A stretch of 64,000 nucleotides of DNA from Succinispira mobilis DSM 6222 (GTDB lineage Bacteria > Bacillota > Negativicutes > Acidaminococcales > Succinispiraceae), in the NCBI RefSeq assembly GCF_000384135.1, contig NZ_KB913028.1:1639351-1703350 (forward strand). Reading direction: 5' to 3'. The position numbers were made by a program, and so were the translations under genes. A model generated the notes under the pieces. It did no database searches. It was not told the DNA's origin and saw only the letters and a program-made list of their open reading frames with translations. Below are positions 1 through 7,941 of this stretch, in pieces; position 1 is the stretch's first letter, and every line of letters begins with the position of its first letter.

Positions 1-226
1 ATTGCATTACAACACCAATAAGCACATCTTTGGGACGAGTAAAAACAGCAGAAAAATCTTGTTTTGTCAAAGTCAAGCCCATACCTAACATTACTATCCC
101 TAGTAATACGGGAATATGTTTGGCTATAGGTTTAAAGGTCGCTGGAAAATAAAATGCCGCAACCGCAAAAACAATAACCAACAAGGCGAAACTTTTGTTT
201 ATAATTTCAGTTATATTTTTTAACAC
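1..226 (-). CDS. Bile acid:sodium symporter (BASS) family transporter, 5' part only
   Basis: This is the N-terminal part of an integral membrane carrier and runs off the left edge of the window. The 75 visible codons start at a GTG with GGAGG nine bases upstream. They give one hydrophobic helix, then the stretch FKPIAKHIPVLLGIVMLGMG followed by LTLTKQDF and RPKDVLIGVVMQ. This is the recognisable opening of BASS-family Na+-coupled carriers of organic anions. The substrate cannot be told: family members carry bile acids, pantoate, pyruvate or keto acids. The gene is divergent from the decarboxylase genes at 631-1935 and has its own promoter at 275-303. Confidence 0.75.
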   Translation of the reverse strand, partial: MLKNITEIINKSFALLVIVFAVAAFYFPATFKPIAKHIPVLLGIVMLGMGLTLTKQDFSAVFTRPKDVLIGVVMQ

Positions 227-274
227 GTGCTACTTCCTCCTTATTTTTATATTTTTTTTGTTAATACATTAATA

Positions 275-303
275 ATAATATAATAATTAGAAAAGATAAT
301 CAA
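275..303 (-). promoter_or_regulatory. Promoter of the BASS transporter gene
   Basis: On the minus strand TTGATT is followed after 17 bases by TATTAT, about 50 bases before the GTG start. Both hexamers and the spacing fit a housekeeping sigma-70/sigma-A promoter. Confidence 0.6.
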
Positions 304-337
304 GCGAAAAATATAACACAAGGTTTATTTAAATTTC

Positions 338-351
338 GGGACTAAAGTCCC
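338..351. promoter_or_regulatory. Perfect palindrome between two divergent promoters, possible operator
   Basis: GGGACT-AA-AGTCCC is a perfect inverted repeat. It ends two bases before the -35 box of the rightward promoter and lies about 35 bases upstream of the leftward one. This is a usual place for an operator or activator site, but no regulator can be named. Confidence 0.35.
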
Positions 352-353
352 TA

Positions 354-381
354 TTGCTAATTTATGTCAGACTGTTATAAT
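354..381 (+). promoter_or_regulatory. Extended -10 promoter for the decarboxylase delta/beta genes
   Basis: TTGCTA is followed after 16 bases by TATAAT, and TG-T directly before it makes an extended -10. Transcription would start near 388, leaving a leader of about 240 bases before the first gene. Within 390-630 I see no recognisable riboswitch. It holds AT-rich DNA and a second strong Shine-Dalgarno sequence at 561-567 that leads only into a three-codon frame. Confidence 0.6.
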
Positions 382-630
382 ACTTAGCGGAATTGTTTTT
401 TTTTAACGCTAAATTCACTGAAAATTCTTTCAATTAAAAAACTAAGTTAATTGTTTTTTTAAGTTAAATAATGCCTTACTTTACTTAAAAAAATTGTTTT
501 TTATTTGTTTTTTATAAACATGAAAGTTCAGAGGTGATTTTGCAAGGCAAGTTATCTTACAAGGAGGCTGATGCCAAAATAACAATTTTAAGTTATTCAT
601 TTTAATTTATAATCCAGAGGAGGATTAATT

Positions 631-762
631 ATGGACGGAGCAGCTACAACTAACCCTTGGTTAATTGCATTAATTAACATGACTATAGTTTTCGCTGTAC
701 TAGGAATGCTTGGTGTGGTTATCGGATTCATCAACAAAGTGGATCCTACAGCAAAAAGATAA
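631..762 (+). CDS. Small delta (OadG/MmdD-like) subunit of a Na+-translocating decarboxylase, 43 aa
   Basis: The gene encodes a 43-residue single-pass membrane protein. It starts at ATG 631 behind a perfect AGAGGAGG. A short polar N-terminus is followed by one hydrophobic helix (about residues 9-34) and the tail FINKVDPTAKR. It lies 48 bases ahead of the beta-subunit gene, in the position of the delta/gamma (OadG/GcdD/MmdD) chain that anchors the carboxyltransferase to the membrane pump. It is much shorter than typical OadG (about 80-110 residues) and lacks the long Ala/Pro linker and C-terminal extension. The assignment rests on context, size and topology more than on sequence identity. It could instead be an epsilon-type accessory chain. 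Confidence 0.6.
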   Translation: MDGAATTNPWLIALINMTIVFAVLGMLGVVIGFINKVDPTAKR

Positions 763-810
763 TCTCATTAAAGTATCAAATTCACTAACAGTATAAGGAG
801 ATGTAAAAGA

Positions 811-1935
811 ATGGAAGCTTTTTCAATCGCATTAGCGTCAGTTTGGTCTGACAGCGGTTTCACAGCATTTACTGGTGGTAATGCTATCATGGTTGTAGTA
901 GGGATACTATTACTTTACATGGCAATTGGTAAAGGTTTTGAACCACTATTGTTATCACCAATAGCTTTTGGTTGTATTTTAGGTAATATGCCTAAAACAG
1001 GTTTTACAACTGATCCCGGAGTTATGCAAGTTATTCTTTATGGTATTCAACATGAAATCTTCCCACCACTTATCTTTTTAGGTGTAGGCGCTATGACAGA
1101 CTTTGGTCCATTGATTGCTAATCCTAAAACACTTCTTTTAGGTGCTGCAGCTCAAGCTGGTGTATTCGTTTCTTTAATTGGAGCTATGCTTCTTGGTTTT
1201 AACGTAAAAGAAGCTGCTGCTATCGGTATTATCGGTGGAGCAGACGGCCCAACTGCTATTTATTTAACAATGAAGCTTGCCCCACATTTACTTGGCGCAA
1301 TTGCGGTTGCTGCTTACTCTTATATGTCACTAGTTCCACTTATTCAACCACCTATCATGAAACTTTTCACTAGTGAAGCTGATAGATGTATCGTTATGGA
1401 ACAACTTCGCCCAGTAACTAAATTTGAAAAATTAGTATTCCCTGTAGTCGTAACTATTATCGTAAGTTTGTTGTTACCACCTGTAACTTCTCTTATCGGG
1501 ATGTTAATGCTTGGTAATATATTTAGAGAATCCGGCTGTACACAACGTCTTTCTGAAACATCAGAAAATGCGTTGATTAATATAGTAACAATTTTCTTAG
1601 CAACTGGTACTGGTTTGACAATGGCTGCTGAAACTTTCTTGACTCTTGACACAATTTTAATTATTTGTCTTGGTCTTATTGCTTTCTGTGCTGGTACTGC
1701 AGCAGGTGTTATTTTCGGTCAAATTATGAAAATCGCTTCTGGTGGTAAAGTAAACCCACTTATCGGTTCAGCTGGCGTTTCTGCTGTACCAATGGCAGCG
1801 CGTGTATCTCAAATCGTTGGTCAACAAGCTAATCCTTCAAACTTCCTTTTAATGCATGCTATGGGACCAAACGTAGCTGGGGTTATTGGTACAGCTGTAG
1901 CAGCTGGTACAATGCTTGCAATGCTTAAAGGTTAA
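811..1935 (+). CDS. Sodium-ion-translocating decarboxylase, beta subunit (OadB/GcdB/MmdB family)
   Basis: This polytopic membrane subunit decarboxylates carboxybiotin and couples this to Na+ export. It has 374 residues, close to the family norm, with start ATG behind AAGGAGATG. The hallmark [13 protein letters not shown] carries the conserved aspartate (D145, matching D203 of Klebsiella OadB). C-terminal stretches [20 protein letters not shown] and [15 protein letters not shown] are also typical. Beta chains of oxaloacetate, glutaconyl-CoA and methylmalonyl-CoA decarboxylases cannot be told apart here, because the alpha subunit and the biotin carrier are not in the window. With the succinate-type metabolism seen elsewhere, methylmalonyl-CoA decarboxylase is a reasonable guess. 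A branched terminator follows at 2054-2132. Confidence 0.92.
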   Translation: MEAFSIALASVWSDSGFTAFTGGNAIMVVVGILLLYMAIGKGFEPLLLSPIAFGCILGNMPKTGFTTDPGVMQVILYGIQHEIFPPLIFLGVGAMTDFGPLIANPKTLLLGAAAQAGVFVSLIGAMLLGFNVKEAAAIGIIGGADGPTAIYLTMKLAPHLLGAIAVAAYSYMSLVPLIQPPIMKLFTSEADRCIVMEQLRPVTKFEKLVFPVVVTIIVSLLLPPVTSLIGMLMLGNIFRESGCTQRLSETSENALINIVTIFLATGTGLTMAAETFLTLDTILIICLGLIAFCAGTAAGVIFGQIMKIASGGKVNPLIGSAGVSAVPMAARVSQIVGQQANPSNFLLMHAMGPNVAGVIGTAVAAGTMLAMLKG

Positions 1936-2053
1936 GATTTGTAGTTCAAATTAATTCCTCTAAAATTTACTCATATATTTGGAGGTATGCCGAAAATAGT
2001 TTTTTGTATTGCATCCACAAAAAATTATCTTAAGCAATTTTCCAGAAGCAACC

Positions 2054-2132
2054 AAAAAACTGTGTTGTCTAGTGTGCTTTAATATATACTGGAGCGTATA
2101 TTATTGATAGTACATGAGATGACACAGTTTTT
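2054..2132 (+). terminator. Branched terminator hairpin after the decarboxylase beta gene
   Basis: AAAAACTGTGT pairs with ACACAGTTTTT as an outer stem ending in a T run. The 50-base interior carries a second hairpin (ATATAC/GTATAT). The element is therefore nested rather than a simple hairpin. Confidence 0.7.
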
Positions 2133-2174
2133 ATTTTATTTAAAGCTAAAACCACCTAAATAATATAAACTTTA

Positions 2175-2203
2175 TTGTTAAAAAAAGCTAGTTGTTATAT
2201 AAT
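2175..2203 (+). promoter_or_regulatory. Promoter of the larA-like gene
   Basis: TTGTTA, 17 bases, then TATAAT. The start point would be near 2210. This excludes an upstream GTG at 2209 as the translation start and favours ATG 2245. Confidence 0.65.
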
Positions 2204-2244
2204 GATATGTGTTTTTAATTAATATTTGTAATGAGGTGTATTCA

Positions 2245-3534
2245 ATGGAAAAAACTTACTCTTTAAAAATCGGTAAAGAAAAAATGCAACTTGTACTACC
2301 TGAAAGCAAGGTTTTATATCACATCGAAGGCAATGAGTATCCCCCGATAACTGATTTAGCCAGCGCTATTGCTGCGGCTATTAATAATCCCATTGATAGT
2401 AAGCCTCTTGCCCAAATCGTAACCCCAGGAGATAAAGTTGCTATTTTAGCTAGTGATGTCACGCGTGCTTGGCTAAAAATGGACCAATTCCTACCTATAA
2501 TTCTCAACAATTTAAATAGCTTTGGTATTCCCGATCAAGATATTTTTTTAGTTAATGCTACGGGAACACACCGGGCACATACTGAAGCCGAGAACATTAT
2601 AACTTACGGACAAGAAATCGTAAATCGGATTAAAATTTACCAACATAACGCCTATGATAATGATAATTTACTGGAACTTGGCGTAACCAGCCGAGGCACA
2701 CCAGTGTTTTTAAATAAATTAGTTTGCCAAGCTGATAAAGTTATTCTAACGGGCGGCACTGTATATCACTTGATGGCTGGCTATGGTGGTGGTCGCAAAA
2801 GTGTTATGCCTGGTATTAGCGGGGATAAAACCGTTCAGGCTAATCATAGTATCGCTATGCATCCTGAAGTTGGTAAAGGAGTCAATCCCCTTTGTCAAGC
2901 CGGAGCTACAACTGGCAATCCTTTGCATGAAGATATGGTTGAAGTAGCTCAAATGCTAAACCCAGACTTTTTAATAAATTTTGCTTACAATGCCAATGGT
3001 GAATTTGCCGAAGTTGTCGCTGGCAATTGGCTAACGGCTTGGGAGAAATGTTGTCAATATGTTGATAAAATCTTTGGCATAGAAATCAATAAACAGGCAG
3101 ATTTAGTAATTGCGACTGCTGGTGGTTTTCCTAAAGATATTAATCTTTATCAAGGTTCCAAAACTGTTGATAATGCCTATTTTGCTTGTAAACAAGGCGG
3201 CACAATTATATTTTTATTAGAATGCCCAGATATTTATGAACCGCCGGCTTTTACACAATGGTTGCGGTTTGAAGACATCCAAGAATTTGAAAATGCTGTA
3301 CGCGCTGATTTTTCTATTCCAGCTTTTATCGCTTTCAAACTGACCGATACTGCGCAAAAATACAATTGTATTGCTGTTACTAAGCCAGAAAATTTTGAAG
3401 TATTTAAACGAGTAGGGATGAAAACTGCAACTAATTTAGACGAAGCCTACGCTTTAGCACAAGAAAGTTTACCAAAGAACTTTACGGTAACTCTAATGCC
3501 ACAAGGCGCAAATACTTTGCCAATTATTAAATAA
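2245..3534 (+). CDS. larA: Nickel-pincer-dependent racemase, LarA family
   Basis: The 429-residue protein starts at ATG 2245, nine bases after GAGGTG. It aligns with lactate racemase LarA, which uses a covalently bound nickel-pincer nucleotide. Key residues are visible one position from Lactobacillus plantarum numbering: D71 and R74 in SDVTRAW, H109 in ATGTHRAH, H175 and the cofactor-bearing K185 in YHLMAGYGGGRKS, and H201 in ANHSIAMHPE. The cofactor-making genes larB, larC and larE are not in the window, so they must lie elsewhere if the enzyme is active. LarA homologues also act on other 2-hydroxy acids, so lactate is only the likeliest substrate. The gene lies 25 bases ahead of an unknown gene and shares its terminator. 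Confidence 0.85.
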   Translation: MEKTYSLKIGKEKMQLVLPESKVLYHIEGNEYPPITDLASAIAAAINNPIDSKPLAQIVTPGDKVAILASDVTRAWLKMDQFLPIILNNLNSFGIPDQDIFLVNATGTHRAHTEAENIITYGQEIVNRIKIYQHNAYDNDNLLELGVTSRGTPVFLNKLVCQADKVILTGGTVYHLMAGYGGGRKSVMPGISGDKTVQANHSIAMHPEVGKGVNPLCQAGATTGNPLHEDMVEVAQMLNPDFLINFAYNANGEFAEVVAGNWLTAWEKCCQYVDKIFGIEINKQADLVIATAGGFPKDINLYQGSKTVDNAYFACKQGGTIIFLLECPDIYEPPAFTQWLRFEDIQEFENAVRADFSIPAFIAFKLTDTAQKYNCIAVTKPENFEVFKRVGMKTATNLDEAYALAQESLPKNFTVTLMPQGANTLPIIK

Positions 3535-3559
3535 ACTGTTTTTAGGAAAGGAAAGTTAA

Positions 3560-3991
3560 ATGAACTTTATTGCGGATTGGATAAATTTTTTGCGTAATGA
3601 TTTAACTGCTACAGGAATTAACCACGAACATATTCCCGCAGAACTTATTCCTCAATACTACCTTGCTGTCTTAGACAAACTTAAGTGGAGTCGCGACAAC
3701 AACATTGCCCTAGATATCTCTACTTTGAGTAGTCTAAACGATGTATCTATTATGGCTGCCGCTGGAGAACTTGCCCTTAAGTGCCAACAAGAAATTGCCG
3801 CTAATGAATCTTATATTAAAGAGAATGAACAATTAATTCATAATTCTTTATTAAAACAATGTCCTGAATTAACAGATGAAAAATACACAATTTTTCTAAA
3901 TTGGCAAACTTGGGATGAATGTGAATTAGTTTGGGAGTTTAGCGAATCTAAAATAGCCCTAAAAGAAAAATTAAAATTACGCTTAAACTAA
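3560..3991 (+). CDS. Hypothetical protein, 143 aa, cotranscribed with larA
   Basis: I do not recognise this protein. It is 143 residues, soluble, acidic and mostly helical in composition, with no signal peptide, membrane helix or cysteine motif. Ala- and Glu-rich helical stretches (about residues 65-90) precede a Trp-rich segment (NWQTWDECELVWEF). The start is ATG with AGGAAAGG eight bases upstream. The 25-base gap to the larA-like gene and the terminator at 3999-4028 suggest a two-gene unit. Nothing in the sequence supports a specific function. Confidence 0.7.
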   Translation: MNFIADWINFLRNDLTATGINHEHIPAELIPQYYLAVLDKLKWSRDNNIALDISTLSSLNDVSIMAAAGELALKCQQEIAANESYIKENEQLIHNSLLKQCPELTDEKYTIFLNWQTWDECELVWEFSESKIALKEKLKLRLN

Positions 3992-3998
3992 AGTAATA

Positions 3999-4028
3999 CC
4001 CCCTACATTTTATAAAAATGTAGGGGGC
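3999..4028. terminator. Strong hairpin between convergent genes
   Basis: CCCCCTACATTTT and its complement AAAATGTAGGGGG enclose a 4-5 base loop. The hairpin lies between the stops of two convergent genes (3991 and 4035) and probably terminates both, although its T tracts are weak. Confidence 0.75.
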
Positions 4029-4034
4029 TTATTC

Positions 4035-5159
4035 TCATAGTTCACTTATATATTCACGTTTCAAATTGCCTTTTAAGCCACAAACCAGTTCATAATTAAT
4101 TAAGCCAGCCTGCTTAGCCAAGTAGTCTACAGTTATTTGTTCAAGATTATTACCACCAATCAATTGAACTTCGTCGCCAACAGCTATTTCGGCTTTATTT
4201 AGACCTAAATCCACCATTAAAGTACTCATACAAATATTGCCGACAATCGGATACATTTTATTTTTTATCAACACTGCTGCTTTATTAGAGAGATTTCGCG
4301 GATAACCTTCTGCATAACCTACTGGAATTGTAGCAATCTGCGTAGAATTTTGTGCTGTAAAAGTCCCCGAGTAACCAATTTTTTCTAAACTCTCTATTTC
4401 TTTTATAAATAGCACTTTACTTTTAAAACTCAAAACTGGCTTTAAAGCTGATAAGTCTACGGGAATATTTTCATCAGGCTTTAAACCATACAAAGCTATT
4501 CCTGCTCTTACGGTATTTCCATATAGTGGCTCTAAAACAAAAATGCCTGCGCTATTAGCAATACTTATTATTTCAATTGAATCAATTACTTGGGAAATTT
4601 GCGCTACTGCCTGCTTGAATTTTTCAAGTTGTTGCTGCGTAAATTCATTAAACCCAGCATCTGCACTAGCTAAATGCGTAGTCACACCTTTAAGCTCGAT
4701 ATTATTGCATTGTAATATGTAGTTAGCATAATTAGCCGCTTCCGAATATTTAATACCAATTCTATTCATCCCTGTATCAACTTTCAAAACTACTTTTGCC
4801 TTTATTTTAGCTTCTTCAGCAAATTTTTCTAGCTGCTCTAGTTGTTGATAACTACAAACAGTGAGCATTATATCATTTTGCAAACATTGACAGTATTCAT
4901 CAAAGTCAATTAAAGAAATTATTAGAATGGGTATTTTGATCCCTGCTAACCTTAGTTCCAAAGCCTCCGGCAAATTTGTCACTGCTAAGTAATCAACTCC
5001 TTGGTTAACTAAACATTTACTTACCTCAACTGCGCCATGCCCGTAAGCATTAGATTTCACAATTGCCATAACCTTCATTTTTTCCCCAATTTTACTTCTA
5101 ATAACTTGTAAATTATTGTTTAAATTATCTAGATTTATCAAAATGCTTGTAGCACTCAT
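4035..5159 (-). CDS. alr: Alanine racemase
   Basis: This PLP enzyme interconverts L- and D-alanine for peptidoglycan. It has 374 residues, the normal length. The PLP lysine K35 is in AIVKSNAYGHG, the conserved KVDTGMNRIG segment follows, and the second catalytic base Y263 is in KIGYSGTFTAQ. The usual GNICMDQ reads GNICMSTLMVDLG, a small deviation. The start is ATG with AAGAAGG upstream. The gene is divergent from tsaE, with the intergenic 135 bases carrying the tsaE promoter. In many Firmicutes alr and the tsaE-tsaB-rimI-tsaD group are neighbours. Confidence 0.95.
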   Translation of the reverse strand: MSATSILINLDNLNNNLQVIRSKIGEKMKVMAIVKSNAYGHGAVEVSKCLVNQGVDYLAVTNLPEALELRLAGIKIPILIISLIDFDEYCQCLQNDIMLTVCSYQQLEQLEKFAEEAKIKAKVVLKVDTGMNRIGIKYSEAANYANYILQCNNIELKGVTTHLASADAGFNEFTQQQLEKFKQAVAQISQVIDSIEIISIANSAGIFVLEPLYGNTVRAGIALYGLKPDENIPVDLSALKPVLSFKSKVLFIKEIESLEKIGYSGTFTAQNSTQIATIPVGYAEGYPRNLSNKAAVLIKNKMYPIVGNICMSTLMVDLGLNKAEIAVGDEVQLIGGNNLEQITVDYLAKQAGLINYELVCGLKGNLKREYISEL

Positions 5160-5186
5160 TTTTCAACCTTCTTTTCTGATTCTTTT

Positions 5187-5215
5187 TTGTAAAAACAGCT
5201 TTTTTTTGCTATACT
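5187..5215 (+). promoter_or_regulatory. Promoter of the tsaE operon
   Basis: TTGTAA, 17 bases, TATACT, with TG-C before the -10 box (extended -10). It lies about 80 bases upstream of the tsaE start. Confidence 0.65.
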
Positions 5216-5294
5216 AGGCATTATGGAATACCAAGATATTATACAACTTTCTTCCAAAAAAATATATATTTTTCTTATATAATGAGGTGTTATT

Positions 5295-5771
5295 TTGATT
5301 GAAATTATAGCCCACGATCTTACAGCTACTATAAATATTGCTAAGCTGTTAGCACAAAAAATTGATTTTCCGTTTAATTTGTGTCTAGACGGTGATTTAG
5401 GTGCTGGTAAAACCACCTTCGCCCGAGCTTTTCTCGAAACTTTAGGTGTTGCTCCTGAAACAATCTCCAGTCCAACTTTTACAATTGTAAACGAATATTC
5501 AACGGCTACGGCTGTTATTAATCATATCGATTTATATCGTATCAACAATTATCAAGAATTAGATGCTCTAGGCTATTTGGAACTACTTAATTATGCACAA
5601 GTTAACTTAATTGAATGGAGTTCACTTTTTCCTAACTATAAACCTTCTGAAACCATTGAACTTGCTATTAAGTTAGTTTCCTCCAACGAAAGAGTATTAA
5701 TCTTTTCTGCCACTAATCAAAAACTAGCTAAGTTATTACAGGAGTTAAAAAATGATTATTTTGTCAATTGA
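5295..5771 (+). CDS. tsaE: tRNA t6A biosynthesis ATPase TsaE (YjeE)
   Basis: TsaE is the small P-loop ATPase that helps TsaB/TsaD in making threonylcarbamoyladenosine at A37 of ANN-decoding tRNAs. The 158-residue protein shows Walker A DGDLGAGKTT (K39), then SSPTFTIVNEY and HIDLYRI, all typical. The start is TTG 5295 with GAGGTG five bases upstream. The end overlaps tsaB by 20 bases, indicating translational coupling. Confidence 0.95.
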   Translation: MIEIIAHDLTATINIAKLLAQKIDFPFNLCLDGDLGAGKTTFARAFLETLGVAPETISSPTFTIVNEYSTATAVINHIDLYRINNYQELDALGYLELLNYAQVNLIEWSSLFPNYKPSETIELAIKLVSSNERVLIFSATNQKLAKLLQELKNDYFVN

Positions 5772-6450
5772 TACCTCAACTAAGATTTGTTCTTTAGCTA
5801 TATCTAAAGCCGATAAACTGCTGGCTCAATGGTATGTAGATAGCGGTCGAACACATTCAACTGGAATTATGTTGCAACTGCAACTTCTCTTAGAGCGTTC
5901 GGCAATCAACAAGCATAGTTTAAATGCCATAGCCGTAAATATCGGGCCTGGCTCTTTCACCGGCTTACGCATTGGTTTAAGCCTTGCTAAAGCTCTTGCT
6001 CTTGCCTTAAAAATACCTTTAATTGGGATCTCTTCGGCTGATGTTTTAAGTTACAATGCTCTTTATACAAACCAGTATGTAGCAACATTGATCGATGCCC
6101 AAAGAAATAATTTTTATTATACTTTATATAAAAATCATCACAATACTTTTATAAAAATAACTGATACATCTATCCACTCCGACAAAAACATCATTAGTAC
6201 TCTTAGCGAAATACCAGAGTCAGTTTTACTAGTAGGTGATTTTTCTCCTGATTTATTCGCGGAACAATCTAAAAATATCATAATTCCTCACGATGCAGCA
6301 CGTTTCCCCCATGCTAGCAATTTAGGTCTTTTAGCCAATATAAAGCTACTAGCTGGAAATGTTGATTCCGCAACAACCTTAAAAATAGACTATATTAAAC
6401 CATCTGAAGCCGAAATTGTTTGGGAGCAAAAAAATGCACAAAAGAACTGA
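5752..6450 (+). CDS. tsaB: tRNA t6A biosynthesis protein TsaB (YeaZ)
   Basis: TsaB is the non-catalytic ASKHA-fold partner of TsaD. The 232-residue protein opens with ILSIDTSTKICSLAI and carries VNIGPGSFTGLRIGLS, both hallmarks of YeaZ. It overlaps tsaE by 20 bases and rimI by 17 bases within the tsaE-tsaB-rimI-tsaD operon. The C-terminal part (about 110 onward) is poorly conserved, as in the family. Confidence 0.94.
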   Translation: MIILSIDTSTKICSLAISKADKLLAQWYVDSGRTHSTGIMLQLQLLLERSAINKHSLNAIAVNIGPGSFTGLRIGLSLAKALALALKIPLIGISSADVLSYNALYTNQYVATLIDAQRNNFYYTLYKNHHNTFIKITDTSIHSDKNIISTLSEIPESVLLVGDFSPDLFAEQSKNIIIPHDAARFPHASNLGLLANIKLLAGNVDSATTLKIDYIKPSEAEIVWEQKNAQKN

Positions 6451-6886
6451 TTTTGTAATTAGAAAAATGACTTGCCAAGATATCCCGGCTTTGTTAGAGG
6501 TCGAAACAGATGTTTTTACCACAACTTGGTCTGAACAAGCTTTTTTAGATGAATATAATAACCCCTTAACAACTTATCTACTAATCTGTGAACAACAGCA
6601 GGTTATTGGCTATGCTGGTTTTTGGTTAGTTGTAGATGAAGCTCAAATCACTAATGTAGCTGTCAAACAAAATTGGCAAGGCTTAGGTTTAGGTCGAGAA
6701 CTAATGCAGGCTCTAATTAAAGAAGCCCGCAAACAAAAAGCACAAAGCATTTCTCTTGAAGTTCGAGCTAGTAATCTAGTAGCTCAGAATTTGTATACCT
6801 CTTTAGGGTTTCAGGAGGTAGGAATACGTCCTGGCTACTATTTAGACAATCAGGAAAATGCTTTGCTGATGCAGCTGATCATATAA
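6434..6886 (+). CDS. rimI: Ribosomal-protein-S18-type N-acetyltransferase RimI
   Basis: This is a GNAT acetyltransferase that modifies the N-terminus of ribosomal protein S18 or related targets. ATG 6434 is preferred because GGGAG lies seven bases upstream; an in-frame TTG at 6416 is possible. The 150-residue protein has the acetyl-CoA loop NWQGLGLGRELM and the C-terminal LEVRASNLVAQNLYTSLGF followed by RPGYY, the RimI signature. It sits between tsaB and tsaD, the usual conserved location. Confidence 0.93.
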   Translation: MHKRTDFVIRKMTCQDIPALLEVETDVFTTTWSEQAFLDEYNNPLTTYLLICEQQQVIGYAGFWLVVDEAQITNVAVKQNWQGLGLGRELMQALIKEARKQKAQSISLEVRASNLVAQNLYTSLGFQEVGIRPGYYLDNQENALLMQLII

Positions 6887-6904
6887 TTTTGAGGAGTGAC
6901 TTTT

Positions 6905-7909
6905 TTGAAACGAATTTTAATTTTAGGTATTGAAACCAGCTGTGACGAAACCTCGATTTGTGTTTTAGAAAACGGCAAAAAAATCTTAGCTAATATTATC
7001 TCTACCCAAATTCCAGTACACCAAAAATTTGGTGGTGTAGTTCCGGAAATAGCTTCCCGCGAACATCTTGACCATATAGCGCCCGTACTCGAAGAGGCTC
7101 TTTTAGAAGCCAAAATTGAATTGTCAGAAATTGCAGCTATTGCTGTTACTTACGGACCTGGTCTAGTGGGTGCGCTTTTAGTTGGACTATCCTTTGCTAA
7201 AGGACTCGCCTTTGCTTTAGATAAACCTTTAATTGGTGTCAATCACCTCGAAGGGCATTTTTACGCCAACTATCTCTGCCACCCAGAATTAAAACCACCT
7301 TTTATTGCTTTAATAGTTTCTGGCGGACACACCTCTTTACTACATGTTGCTGATTTTAATAATTTTACAGTTTTAGGACAAACTCAAGATGATGCTGCCG
7401 GTGAAGCTTTCGATAAAGTTGCCCGAGTTTTACAACTAGGATATCCTGGTGGTCCGAAAGTCGATACGTTGGCCCAAACTGGAACTGCTTGTATTCCTTT
7501 TCCTGTTGCTAAACTCAAAGGTATTTATGATTTCAGCTTTAGTGGTCTAAAATCAGCTGTTATCAACTATTTACATTCGCAACAACAAAAGAATCTCCCG
7601 ATTAATCCCGCCGATGTCTGTGCTAGTTTTCAAACCGCTATTGTGAGTGCTTTGGTTGAAAAAAGCCTTTTAGCCTTAACTAATCACAATTTGAATAGGC
7701 TAGTCTTAGCTGGCGGTGTTTCTGCCAACAGTAAACTCCGCGCGGAATTAGAATTGGCACTAAAACAAATAGATGCTCAACTTTTTTATCCAAGCAATAT
7801 TTTATGCACCGATAATGCCGCAATGATAGCTTGTCGCGGCTATTACTTATATGAAAACGGTATATACAGTGACTTAAACTTAAATGCTAATCCAGCTTTA
7901 AGAATTTAA
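6905..7909 (+). CDS. tsaD: tRNA N6-adenosine threonylcarbamoyltransferase TsaD
   Basis: TsaD is the catalytic subunit that transfers the threonylcarbamoyl group to A37 of tRNA. TTG 6905 is chosen because GAGGAG lies eight bases upstream; the in-frame GTG at 6896 would overlap that site. The 334-residue protein starts ILGIETSCDETS, and the metal-binding histidines H114 and H118 are in NHLEGH. The nucleotide-binding GGVSAN and CTDNAAM motifs are present. It is the fourth gene of the t6A operon and is followed after 32 bases by the histidine kinase gene. Confidence 0.95.
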   Translation: MKRILILGIETSCDETSICVLENGKKILANIISTQIPVHQKFGGVVPEIASREHLDHIAPVLEEALLEAKIELSEIAAIAVTYGPGLVGALLVGLSFAKGLAFALDKPLIGVNHLEGHFYANYLCHPELKPPFIALIVSGGHTSLLHVADFNNFTVLGQTQDDAAGEAFDKVARVLQLGYPGGPKVDTLAQTGTACIPFPVAKLKGIYDFSFSGLKSAVINYLHSQQQKNLPINPADVCASFQTAIVSALVEKSLLALTNHNLNRLVLAGGVSANSKLRAELELALKQIDAQLFYPSNILCTDNAAMIACRGYYLYENGIYSDLNLNANPALRI

Positions 7910-7941
7910 ATCTAGACTTTATCATAAAAGGGTGAGCGAAA

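Noticed and set aside
571-582. Three-codon leader frame behind AAGGAGG
   Set aside because: The spacing from the ribosome site is only three bases and the peptide would be Met-Pro-Lys. It is noted as a curiosity, not a gene.
1344-1652. 102-codon antisense frame inside the decarboxylase beta gene
   Set aside because: It mirrors the codon pattern of the strongly supported beta-subunit gene and has no ribosome site.
5278-5283. TATAAT immediately before the tsaE ribosome site
   Set aside because: Transcription from it would start about five bases before the TTG codon and exclude the ribosome site. The promoter at 5187-5215 is far better placed.
5156-5416. 86-codon antisense frame over the tsaE start
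   Set aside because: It overlaps the alr start, the tsaE promoter and the tsaE P-loop region, and matches no family.
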